From contig NZ_MRCE01000003.1 of NCBI RefSeq assembly GCF_001904725.1, positions 186,001 through 250,000 of the forward strand: DNA of 64,000 nt, written 5' to 3'. Below the pieces are notes generated by a model. The model ran no database searches. It was not told the DNA's origin and saw nothing but the letters and a program-made list of their open reading frames with translations. Of this stretch, positions 8,875-16,464 are shown one piece after another. Within the stretch, counting starts at the first letter, position 1. Each line of letters opens with the position of its first letter. A program made the translations under genes and the position numbers. This stretch comes from Phormidium ambiguum IAM M-71 (GTDB taxonomy: Bacteria > Cyanobacteriota > Cyanobacteriia > Cyanobacteriales > Aerosakkonemataceae).

Positions 8875-9957
8875 CTACTGCACGCTCCCCGGAGGCGGTA
8901 CGGGAATATTGACGGGTTGACTGGGTTGGACTATTCTTCCAGTTCCAGGGGGGACGGGGATGATGGCGGGTTTATTGCGATCGCCACTATCTCCAGTTGC
9001 CGCTGGAGGAGAGGGTAAATTGGCGGGAAGATTAATTGTTGGCTGTTGTCCAGTTTCAGGGACTACTAGCGGTGAAGCACTGGGATTAGGATTTTCCACC
9101 GTTCCCACCATTTGTCGCAGGTATGACTTGGGATCTTCTGCTACCCAACCTAATTCAGAGTTGTAACGAATTTCAAAATGTAAATGGGTTGTTTCCAAGT
9201 CTGGGCTACCCGTACTACCAACAGTTCCTAAAACTTGCCCTTGTCTAACAGGTTGTCCAGTAGTAACAGTAATATTGTCCAAATGTGCATAACGAGTTTG
9301 TTGTCCCTCTTGATGATTGACAACTACCAAGGAACCATAATCTCCGCGATCGCCAGCGAATGCCACTATACCATCCCCAGCCGCTAAAACTGGCGTACCA
9401 GGATTAGCCAGTAAATCTAACCCACTGTGGAAAAAGACTTTGCGTGTAGTCGGATGCAATAACCAACCGTATCCCAAAGCCACAGGCACAACCGTTGGCA
9501 AAGGATAGCCCCTAAGAGTAGTATTCTCAACAAAATTATCGCTGCCTGCTGGCGACCAATTCACCCCAGGCAAAAACACAACTCTCAGATCTTCCTGACA
9601 GCCGTTAGCTTCATATACCAACACATCGCGGACTTTATAAGCTGCTGCAATATCTCGCCATGTTAGATTAGGGGGAACTTCCACTGCTACGCCATTAAAA
9701 GGCGGAATTACCAGTTCACTCCCCGCCCGCACTTCACCTTGTCTAATGCTGGGATTCATTCCCATCAAAGTCGCAGGAATCAGATTATAAAGTCTGGCTA
9801 TACTTTCAACAGTTTCCCCTGGGGCAACTAAATGTCTTTGTAGCCTGGATAAAGCTGGTTCAGGACAGTTCAGGTTGTTAGTCTCGATGTTCAGGTTGTT
9901 AGCTTCCGCTGCATTGGCTTTTACACCTGCAAGGGAAATGCTTAACAACAAAAACAT
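8875..9957 (-). CDS. Secreted LysM + M23 peptidoglycan endopeptidase
   Basis: 360 residues from ATG 9957. Order: signal peptide (MFLLLSISLAGVKANAAEA), LysM-like segments (HLVAPGETVESIARLYN, then LTWRDIAAAYKVRD), and an M23 zinc peptidase domain with HSGLDL (HxxxD) and HLHFE, both catalytic motifs intact. The C-terminus is a Pro-rich low-complexity tail ending next to the repeat array. It should cleave peptide cross-links in peptidoglycan, or act as an activator of another hydrolase. The frame extends upstream to ATG 10116, but that extra part is translated repeat DNA (GRRQKAEGRRKQG) with no conserved look, so I place the start at 9957. If 10116 were used, the signal peptide would be buried at residue 54. 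Confidence 0.88.
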   Translation of the reverse strand: MFLLLSISLAGVKANAAEANNLNIETNNLNCPEPALSRLQRHLVAPGETVESIARLYNLIPATLMGMNPSIRQGEVRAGSELVIPPFNGVAVEVPPNLTWRDIAAAYKVRDVLVYEANGCQEDLRVVFLPGVNWSPAGSDNFVENTTLRGYPLPTVVPVALGYGWLLHPTTRKVFFHSGLDLLANPGTPVLAAGDGIVAFAGDRGDYGSLVVVNHQEGQQTRYAHLDNITVTTGQPVRQGQVLGTVGSTGSPDLETTHLHFEIRYNSELGWVAEDPKSYLRQMVGTVENPNPSASPLVVPETGQQPTINLPANLPSPPAATGDSGDRNKPAIIPVPPGTGRIVQPSQPVNIPVPPPGSVQ

Positions 9958-10033
9958 TGGTAGTGCCGTGCGGCTGAAATAAGCGATCGGTTGAAAAAAT
10001 GTAAAAAGCTGAACAGAAAAGCCTTGTTTCCTT

Positions 10034-10067
10034 CTGCCTTCTGCCTTCTGCCTTCTGCCTTCTGGCG
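10034..10067. repeat. Short GGCAGAA heptamer array inside the 5' region of the M23 gene
   Basis: About five copies of CTTCTGC (GGCAGAA on the minus strand) followed by a CAATTGTC-like stretch common in cyanobacterial intergenic DNA. It translates as RRQKAEGRR in the M23 frame. Confidence 0.8.
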
Positions 10068-10263
10068 CTAGAAGTGTCAATTGTCCTTTGTTAATTTTCA
10101 TTTGCCAATTGTTCAATATCCTTCGCCATTTGTTATCTTCAAATTTTTATAGCCCTTTGTTCTCATGCTATTTAAGATTGCCTCAGATCGGGCAGGTCGC
10201 TAGCAAAGAACAGGCTAAATTACATTTCATTACTAGTTTTTGTTTGTTTGGGCATCATAAATT

Positions 10264-11472
10264 ATGAGTTTATCTTTTAAACAACTGACTCTTTATTTAA
10301 CTTTGCTGAGTTTAGGTGGTGGAGCAGGAATCTTAGGCAATCGCTATCTACAATCAGAAAATCCTATCAGACAGACTGCCTCAATGACACCCGTAATTCA
10401 GCAGCCGCTACCGCCTCAGCCTAGTCCATCGTTAAGCAGACTCCCGATTTCACCGAATAATGTTAATTTTATCGCTGAGGCTGCCCAAAAAGTTGGCCCA
10501 GCAGTAGTTCGCATCGATGCAGCACGGAAAGTAGAATCTCGATTACCAGAATTGTTTCAAAACCCTCTATTTCGAGGGTTTTTTGGTAATGAGAAACCGA
10601 TTCCATCAGATGAACGGGTGGAACGGGGTACGGGTTCTGGTTTAATTTTGTCGGCGGATGGGCGTTTGGTGACTAATGCTCATGTGGTGGCGGGAGCAGA
10701 TATTGTCAGAGTAACGCTGAAAGATGGCCGCTCTCTGGATGGTCGCGTGCTCGGTGTGGATCAACTTACCGATGTAGCGGTGGTAAAAATTGAGGCGAAG
10801 GATTTACCGACGGTAAGTTTGGGTAGTTCGCAAAATTTGATTCCGGGAGAGTGGGCGATCGCTATTGGTAATCCTTTAGGATTGGATAATACTGTGACTG
10901 TGGGAATTATCAGCGCTACCGGACGTTCTAGCTCCCAAGTCGGTGTCCCAGATAAAAGAGTTAATTTTATTCAAACTGATGCTGCGATTAACCCCGGCAA
11001 CTCTGGCGGGCCTTTATTAAACTCTAATGGGGAAGTAATTGGGATTAATACGGCGATTCGGGCTGGTGCTCAAGGGTTAGGTTTTGCGATTCCGATCGAA
11101 ACTGCTCAAAGAGTCGCCAATCAACTGTTTGATAAAGGGCGTGTCGAACATCCCTTTTTAGGCGTTCAGATGGTAACTCTCTCCCCCGATATGAGGCGTA
11201 AAATCAGTCAAGAAACTGACCTGAAGATTACTCAAGATCGCGGAGTTTTAATCGTGCGAGTTCTGGAAAAGTCTCCAGCAGAAAAAGCAGGTCTTCGAGC
11301 AGGTGACATCATCGAAAAAATCGGCGACTTAGCTGTCAACGATACCTCTAATGTTCAGCAAGTGGTGGAATCTAACGAAGTTGGTGTCGTTTTGGAAATG
11401 GAAGTGAACCGTAATGGTCGCAAACAAAAACTCCAAGTAAAGACAGGAGTTTATCCTAAACGGCTAAACTAA
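10264..11472 (+). CDS. htrA: HtrA/Deg-type serine protease (HhoA/HhoB/HtrA group)
   Basis: A 402-residue protein with an N-terminal membrane anchor or signal (LTLYLTLLSLGGGAGILGN), a trypsin-like domain with all three catalytic residues (His in TNAHVVAGAD, Asp in DVAVVKIEAK, Ser in GNSGGPLL), and one C-terminal PDZ domain (LIVRVLEKSPAEKAGLRAGD). Single-PDZ proteases of this type in cyanobacteria (HhoA, HhoB, HtrA) act in the periplasm, lumen or thylakoid side on damaged proteins. The exact paralogue is not assigned. Divergent from the M23 gene, with 306 nt between start codons if the M23 start is 9957. A 17-bp inverted repeat follows the stop. Confidence 0.94.
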   Translation: MSLSFKQLTLYLTLLSLGGGAGILGNRYLQSENPIRQTASMTPVIQQPLPPQPSPSLSRLPISPNNVNFIAEAAQKVGPAVVRIDAARKVESRLPELFQNPLFRGFFGNEKPIPSDERVERGTGSGLILSADGRLVTNAHVVAGADIVRVTLKDGRSLDGRVLGVDQLTDVAVVKIEAKDLPTVSLGSSQNLIPGEWAIAIGNPLGLDNTVTVGIISATGRSSSQVGVPDKRVNFIQTDAAINPGNSGGPLLNSNGEVIGINTAIRAGAQGLGFAIPIETAQRVANQLFDKGRVEHPFLGVQMVTLSPDMRRKISQETDLKITQDRGVLIVRVLEKSPAEKAGLRAGDIIEKIGDLAVNDTSNVQQVVESNEVGVVLEMEVNRNGRKQKLQVKTGVYPKRLN

Positions 11473-11475
11473 TAC

Positions 11476-11578
11476 CAATTTTAGATTTGAGAATGTTCCT
11501 TTTAGATTCGTGAGGTTGATTTGTGCGATCTGTTTCAGAATGCGTAATTGAGAATCTAAAATCTCAAATCTAAAATTG
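11476..11578. terminator. 17-bp inverted repeat after htrA
   Basis: CAATTTTAGATTTGAGA (11476-11492) is perfectly matched by its complement at 11562-11578. A stem with a 69-nt loop between convergent genes; probably a repeat or bidirectional terminator. Confidence 0.5.
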
Positions 11579-11621
11579 ATCCAGGTTCACTTCCTGACTG
11601 ACTACAGGGTGTGCCATTGGG

Positions 11622-11987
11622 TTAAGATGCTGACCCACCTAATGTTTCATCTTTGGCTGAGTCTGAGAGTGTATGCGACCCTAGAAGACTCTCTTCTAGT
11701 TGCATCCTTTGTTCCATCTGGCGCAGAAAGTAACCAGTCATCATCGCTGAAGCTAAGAGCCCAGCCAGGTTTTCCCGGTCTGTAGTAATTTCGACGTTGA
11801 AATGTTCCCCAGGCAACATCCCGACTAAGCCTTGGACGTTCTGGGAAATAATTTGTTTGATTTCGGGACTGACTGACTTAGCTACACGCTCCAAAACTTC
11901 CGGCGATTGATGCTGGAGATAAGTCAACAACTCGTTATGTTGAGTATCTTGGGCGTTGCTACTGAGATGGTTTGGGTTAAAGACCAT
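11622..11987 (-). CDS. DUF760 family protein
   Basis: A 121-residue soluble acidic protein. The layout (LLTYLQHQSPEVLERVAKS, then VSPEIKQIISQNVQGLVGML, then NLAGLLASAMMTGYFLRQME) fits DUF760, a family of cyanobacteria and plastids. Plant members have been connected with regulated turnover of chloroplast proteins, but the bacterial role is unknown. Monocistronic, convergent with htrA. The start is an ATG followed by a family-like N-terminus. Confidence 0.8.
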   Translation of the reverse strand: MVFNPNHLSSNAQDTQHNELLTYLQHQSPEVLERVAKSVSPEIKQIISQNVQGLVGMLPGEHFNVEITTDRENLAGLLASAMMTGYFLRQMEQRMQLEESLLGSHTLSDSAKDETLGGSAS

Positions 11988-12037
11988 GTGAATCCCACTT
12001 ATTTACTACTACTAATCTAATCGATTTTTGATATGAA

Positions 12038-12183
12038 TGAGGGGGATTGGGGAGATGGGGAGATGGGGAAAAGGGAAAAGGGGGAAATGGGGAATTTTTC
12101 CCTTCTGCCTTCTGCCTTCTGCCTTCTGCCTTCTGCCTTCTGCCTTCTGCTCCCCTGCTCCCCTGCTCCCCTGCTCCCCTGCC
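12038..12183. repeat. Second composite array: GGGGAGAT, CTTCTGC heptamers, TGCTCCCC octamers
   Basis: GGGGAGAT/GGGAAAAG units (12040-12090), about six CCTTCTG heptamers (12098-12150) and about four TGCTCCCC octamers (12147-12182). It ends one base before the stop codon of scpB at 12184. Same composition as 8698-8874. Confidence 0.9.
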
Positions 12184-12678
12184 TTAATTCTGCGCTGGCT
12201 GTTCTAGCACTTTGGGGAGTTCTTCGAGTTGGAAGTATTGGTAAAATTTATCTGTTACTTGTAACCAGTACGATCGGCTATCAGTTTGGCGGCGTTTGCG
12301 AACGTAGCCTAATTCTACTAGTTCTTGTACTTGTTGGTATGCTCCTGAGCCTCGTAAGTCAACTAAGTCGGTTTGGGAGATCGGGCCTTTGAGGGCGATC
12401 GCTGCTAATGTACGTAAAGCCCCGACTCCTAGTTCTGGGGGAATTAAATTTTGCATCAGGGTATGAAAGGTCGATCGCAGTTGTAAACTGTAACCGTCGG
12501 GTGTTTCAACTACTTCTAGGGCACTGTCGCGGTGTGCGTAGTCGTTAATCAGTTCGATCAGTGCTTCTTTGACTTCGGCGCGATCGCAGCCAGCATACTC
12601 AGCGATTTCTGATAACGAAAGTGGCTGACCTTTTAAATACAAAATGGCTTCAATTTTAGTTGCTAAACGATGCGACAT
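12184..12678 (-). CDS. scpB: Segregation and condensation protein B
   Basis: A 164-residue ScpB: two winged-helix domains, with ATKIEAILYLKGQPLSLSEIA at the start and GALRTLAAIALKGPISQTDL, then LRGSGAYQQVQELVELGYV in the second. It forms the ScpAB-SMC condensin complex for chromosome organisation. It lacks a long C-terminal extension and is on the short side of the family. No scpA is in view, as is common in cyanobacteria. Its stop codon abuts a repeat array, so its 3' end is at the edge of repetitive DNA. Confidence 0.92.
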   Translation of the reverse strand: MSHRLATKIEAILYLKGQPLSLSEIAEYAGCDRAEVKEALIELINDYAHRDSALEVVETPDGYSLQLRSTFHTLMQNLIPPELGVGALRTLAAIALKGPISQTDLVDLRGSGAYQQVQELVELGYVRKRRQTDSRSYWLQVTDKFYQYFQLEELPKVLEQPAQN

Positions 12679-12765
12679 TTGCTCTTGATGTTAAATATTA
12701 TCATTTTCAGAAACATCAGTTTCTGGATATAGCATGATAGCATTTTCGCTATTACTGGCTACTGA

Positions 12766-14019
12766 TTAAACTAATTCAATTTTGTATTGATTGCCTTTTT
12801 GCTGAAGTTTGAAACGGTTACATGATTTGAGAAATTTGCTTAACGTACTGCCTAAACCTAATGTTTTAATTACCGAACTCGGTGGTTTGCCATACAGATT
12901 GATGAATTCTTTAGTTAATGTGTTAGTACAAATATCTTCTGTGGTATTTTGGGATTTCATTTTCTTAATTAATTGAATCAAGGCTTTTTCTAATTTTTCT
13001 TTACTATCAATAGGTTCTATAATAATTCCGTTATTTGCGGCTCCATTAAGATTGGTGTGAACAGTAGAATGAATATGATTAACAAGTTCACCATAATTTA
13101 AAATCACCTCAGTCGTTAAATTACTGTTACCCTCAATATTACTAACCGATATGTTTGATTCTTCGTTGTTAGTACTTTCTTGTTTGACGATATTACATCT
13201 AGCTTGAAATAGTTCTGACAAAGCTGCTATTTTAGAAATTCTTTCTTCAATTGATTCTCGTTCAGATTGAATTAATTTTTCTAATTGTTTCATTAATATA
13301 TCCAAAGCAGGAATCTCTGTATTTAAGCTAATTGAGTAATGTTTAGTTTCCCCATTATTGCGATTTTCCACTATTAATTTACTATTCTGACGACGTACCC
13401 AATGAACTGTCATTCCTTGATTTTGCAATTGATGGCAAAGGTGCATTAATAAACCATCAGAAGAACAAATAAATACTTCTTTAACTTGGGGATAGGGTTT
13501 AAAAATTGATGCGCCAAAAGCAATCATTTTGGCATCGGCGCTGTTTTTGCCATTGGGAACATGAATTAATTGATAACCGCGATCGTACAAATCAGCATCT
13601 TGTTTTCCCAGCGACGCATTTCTCCAATTAGCAAAAGCAAATTTAATTAACTGAGGAGATTGTGCTAAATTACTCAGAAAGTTTTCTGCATTCTGGTCAA
13701 GTTTGAGATTTTCTGCATCTAAAAGTAACACAGAAATTACAGTTTCCGAAGTCACTAAAATTGGTTCATCTATTTGTAGATCTGAAGGCAAATTTAGTTG
13801 ATGATTAGTTTCAGTAACATCTGTGACTTCTATCATTGACTGGGAGTTTAAATCTTTTAAATCTACGGCGACTGGGAGAGCAGAAATTTCCGTAGTTGAT
13901 AATACATAACTAGCTGGTTCTAAAAATTGTCGCCCACAATTTTTACACAAGAAATTTTGTCGGCCATTGCGACGACCATTTTTGCGATAAGAAGTAGATT
14001 GGCATTGGGGACATTTCAT
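12766..14019 (-). CDS. Zinc ribbon - NYN (PIN-like) RNase - OST-HTH-like protein
   Basis: 417 residues from ATG 14019 (a TTG at 14031 is possible). N-terminal zinc ribbon with C3, C6, C25 and C28 in the pattern CPQC-CKNC and a basic spacer, like the InsA/IS1-type transposase ribbon. Then a linker, then an NYN/LabA-type PIN-like nuclease domain at about 96-235 with the acidic sites DAEN (101-104), the NSADAKM helix (159-165) and SSDGLLMHL (186-194). After a middle linker, residues about 345-417 form a small winged-helix-like segment (SSVIKTLGLGSTLSKFLKS) resembling OST-HTH/LOTUS RNA-binding domains. Likely a nuclease or RNA-binding regulator. Monocistronic, divergent from ubiD by 82 nt. Nuclease fold call is strong; the OST-HTH call is moderate. 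Confidence 0.85.
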   Translation of the reverse strand: MKCPQCQSTSYRKNGRRNGRQNFLCKNCGRQFLEPASYVLSTTEISALPVAVDLKDLNSQSMIEVTDVTETNHQLNLPSDLQIDEPILVTSETVISVLLLDAENLKLDQNAENFLSNLAQSPQLIKFAFANWRNASLGKQDADLYDRGYQLIHVPNGKNSADAKMIAFGASIFKPYPQVKEVFICSSDGLLMHLCHQLQNQGMTVHWVRRQNSKLIVENRNNGETKHYSISLNTEIPALDILMKQLEKLIQSERESIEERISKIAALSELFQARCNIVKQESTNNEESNISVSNIEGNSNLTTEVILNYGELVNHIHSTVHTNLNGAANNGIIIEPIDSKEKLEKALIQLIKKMKSQNTTEDICTNTLTKEFINLYGKPPSSVIKTLGLGSTLSKFLKSCNRFKLQQKGNQYKIELV

Positions 14020-14101
14020 GTTTACCCTCAAAGAAACTTTCCTGATTTAGTAGCACGTTCTCACATAATATAAAAAATGATGTTTTACAAATCTTAAAAT
14101 A

Positions 14102-15610
14102 ATGGCTAGAGATTTACGAGGATTTATTAAACTACTGGAAGAAAGGGGGCAATTACGGCGAATTTCTGCGTTGGTTGACCCAGATTTGGAAATTGCCGAG
14201 ATTGCTAACCAAATGCTACAACGAGGTGGCCCTGCATTACTATTTGAAAATGTTAAAGGTTCTCCTTTTCCGGTGGCGGTGAATTTAATGGGGACGGTGG
14301 AAAGGATTTGCTGGGCGATGAATATGCAGCATCCTTTGGAGTTGGAAGATTTGGGGAAAAAACTGGCGATGCTGCAACAACCAAAACCACCGAAAAAGAT
14401 TGGTCAGGCGGTGGAATTTGGTAAGGTATTGTTTGATGTGTTGAAGGCAAAACCGGGAAGGGATTTTTTCCCATCTTGTCAACAGGTGGTAATTCAAGGT
14501 GATGATTTAGATCTTAATCAAATTCCGATGATTCGCCCTTATGTGGGTGATGCGGGGAAGATTATTACTTTGGGATTGGTGATTACTAAAGATTGCGAAA
14601 CGGGAACGCCAAATGTAGGGGTTTATCGCTTGCAGTTGCAATCTCGTAACACTATGACTGTGCATTGGTTGTCTGTGCGAGGTGGGGCGAGACATTTACG
14701 GAAGGCGGCGCAACAGGGGAAGAAGTTGGAAATTGCGATCGCGCTAGGTGTAGATCCCCTAATTATTATGGCAGCTGCAACTCCAATTCCTGTAGATTTA
14801 TCTGAATGGTTATTTGCTGGATTATACGGCGGTTCTGGTGTCCAATTGGCGAAGTGTAAAACGGTAGATTTGGAAGTTCCCGCAGATTCAGAATTTGTTT
14901 TAGAAGGAACGATTACGCCAGGGGAAGAGTTACCAGATGGCCCGTTTGGGGATCACATGGGATATTATGGCGGGGTGGAAGATTCGCCTTTAGTTCGGTT
15001 CCATTGTGTAACGCATCGGAAAGATCCGATTTATTTGACGACTTTTAGCGGTCGTCCACCGAAGGAAGAAGCGATGATGGCGATCGCACTTAATCGCATT
15101 TACACCCCAATTTTACGCCAACAAGTCTCCGAAATTGTCGATTTCTTCCTCCCAATGGAAGCACTAAGTTATAAAGCAGCAATTATTTCCATTGATAAAG
15201 CATATCCCGGACAAGCAAGACGCGCCGCTTTAGCTTTTTGGAGTGCATTACCCCAATTTACTTACACCAAGTTTGTGATTGTAGTAGATAAAAATATCAA
15301 TGTCCGCGATCCCCGCCAAGTTGTTTGGGCAATTTGTTCTAAAGTAGACCCAACGAGAGATGTTTTTATTCTGCCAAATACTCCTTTTGATAGTTTAGAT
15401 TTTGCCAGCGAAAAAATAGGTTTAGGTGGACGCATGGGAATAGATGCAACTACCAAAATTCCACCAGAAACCGAACACGAATGGGGCGCACCTTTGGAGT
15501 CCGATCCTGATGTAGCGGCGATGGTGGAAAGACGCTGGGCGGAGTATGGTTTAGCAGATTTACAATTAGGAGAAGTCGATCCGAATTTGTTTGGTTATGA
15601 TGTTAAATAG
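14102..15610 (+). CDS. ubiD: UbiD-family prenylated-FMN decarboxylase
   Basis: A 502-residue enzyme of the UbiD family. Starts MARDLRGFIKLLEERGQLRR, with the mid-protein segments RLQLQSRNTMTVHWLSVRGG (prFMN site), EWLFAGLYGGSGVQLAKC, the GELPDGPFGDHMGYYGG-like loop with its acidic residues, and FSGRPPKEEAMM. In cyanobacteria the family is implicated in decarboxylating the 4-hydroxy-3-prenylbenzoate intermediate of plastoquinone synthesis. The UbiX partner that makes the cofactor is not in the window. UbiB-like kinase lies at 24.9 kb but is not linked by an operon. Length is normal. Confidence 0.94.
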   Translation: MARDLRGFIKLLEERGQLRRISALVDPDLEIAEIANQMLQRGGPALLFENVKGSPFPVAVNLMGTVERICWAMNMQHPLELEDLGKKLAMLQQPKPPKKIGQAVEFGKVLFDVLKAKPGRDFFPSCQQVVIQGDDLDLNQIPMIRPYVGDAGKIITLGLVITKDCETGTPNVGVYRLQLQSRNTMTVHWLSVRGGARHLRKAAQQGKKLEIAIALGVDPLIIMAAATPIPVDLSEWLFAGLYGGSGVQLAKCKTVDLEVPADSEFVLEGTITPGEELPDGPFGDHMGYYGGVEDSPLVRFHCVTHRKDPIYLTTFSGRPPKEEAMMAIALNRIYTPILRQQVSEIVDFFLPMEALSYKAAIISIDKAYPGQARRAALAFWSALPQFTYTKFVIVVDKNINVRDPRQVVWAICSKVDPTRDVFILPNTPFDSLDFASEKIGLGGRMGIDATTKIPPETEHEWGAPLESDPDVAAMVERRWAEYGLADLQLGEVDPNLFGYDVK

Positions 15611-15779
15611 ATAGCTTAATATACCCAATTAAATTGGGTGCATGATACCGTTTCAAATCATCACATATTTTGGGTGGGAGTTATTAACTACCCACCCAAA
15701 GGGTAATTGGGGAGAGTTGAAAAACTGTTCTCAAGCAAAGCTATTTATCTTAAATTTCACAACATTAAATAGCTTAGAA

Positions 15780-16190
15780 ATGGTTGCTCCCCAAGAAACA
15801 CTTTACGATCGAGGCGGTATCAGAATTACTTCAACTGTTTTGCAACAGGGAAATAATTTTTATCGGATACGAGATCTCCATCGTTTTAATAGAAGCGAAG
15901 ACAAAAGAGTTGTTAATCAAGTGCGAAATGATCTACTAATTTTCGGGATTTTGTTATTAATATTTGGCCTTCTTCTTGTGAATCCACTAGCAATCATAAT
16001 AGGGATTATAATTATCATGATTGCTCTGAATAGTAGTTTTGAGCAAGTAGATTACATATTAACTATTACTACTAATAAAAATCAAGAAATTAGGATTGTC
16101 AGAAACAGCGGAGAAGACAGAGCAAATCTAGAACGGGCATTAGAAAGAGCCTTTTACTATTCTACCCCAGGAAGAGAAGGCGCTAATTAA
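15780..16190 (+). CDS. Small membrane protein with two TM segments (DUF6232-like layout)
   Basis: 136 residues from ATG 15780 (MVAPQETLYDRGGIRITSTV). The open frame extends back to 15642, but the extra part looks noncoding. The order is: a short beta-rich N-terminal part (IRITSTVLQQGNNFYRIRDL), two back-to-back hydrophobic segments (IFGILLLIFGLLLVNPLA and IIIGIIIIMIALN), then a soluble beta-like tail ending NLERALERAF. This layout matches the small DUF6232-type proteins, but the assignment is from memory of the pattern only. No operon partner. Confidence 0.65.
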   Translation: MVAPQETLYDRGGIRITSTVLQQGNNFYRIRDLHRFNRSEDKRVVNQVRNDLLIFGILLLIFGLLLVNPLAIIIGIIIIMIALNSSFEQVDYILTITTNKNQEIRIVRNSGEDRANLERALERAFYYSTPGREGAN

Positions 16191-16464
16191 CAGATGGTCA
16201 ATTAACCATAATGTAGAGATGTTATATATAACGTCTATATAAGGTGTTGGAAAAAAATATTATGAATGATCAATTAGACATAATATGAAGTTTTCAATTG
16301 AGTTAGATTATTCTTTAGTAAGATTATAGTAATCAGTAAAATATTGCAATAATTTATGAATTATAATTAATTAGTTTTAATAATTATGAAAATTGTGACA
16401 TAACGGATGTTTAGTACGTAGTTATGCTGGTAAAGTAGGCTTTGGAAAATTTGGAAAATTAAAT
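16191..16464. other. AT-rich intergenic region before the TPR-WD40 gene
   Basis: 274 nt without a credible ORF. Very AT-rich with short runs such as AATTATGAAAATTGTGA; no confident promoter or RNA motif was found. Confidence 0.5.

Noticed and set aside
8642-9018. Several open frames crossing the 8.7 kb repeat array on both strands
   Set aside because: They are translations of GGCAGAA/TGCTCCCC repeats (GRRQKAEG, SPAPLLPC) with no family features and start or stop inside the array.
12033-12392. Plus-strand frame of 119 codons over the second array
   Set aside because: Half is repeat translation and the rest lies antisense to scpB.
13900-14019. IS1-type transposase because of the zinc ribbon
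   Set aside because: The ribbon is fused to a NYN nuclease rather than to a transposase core, and no terminal inverted repeats flank the gene.
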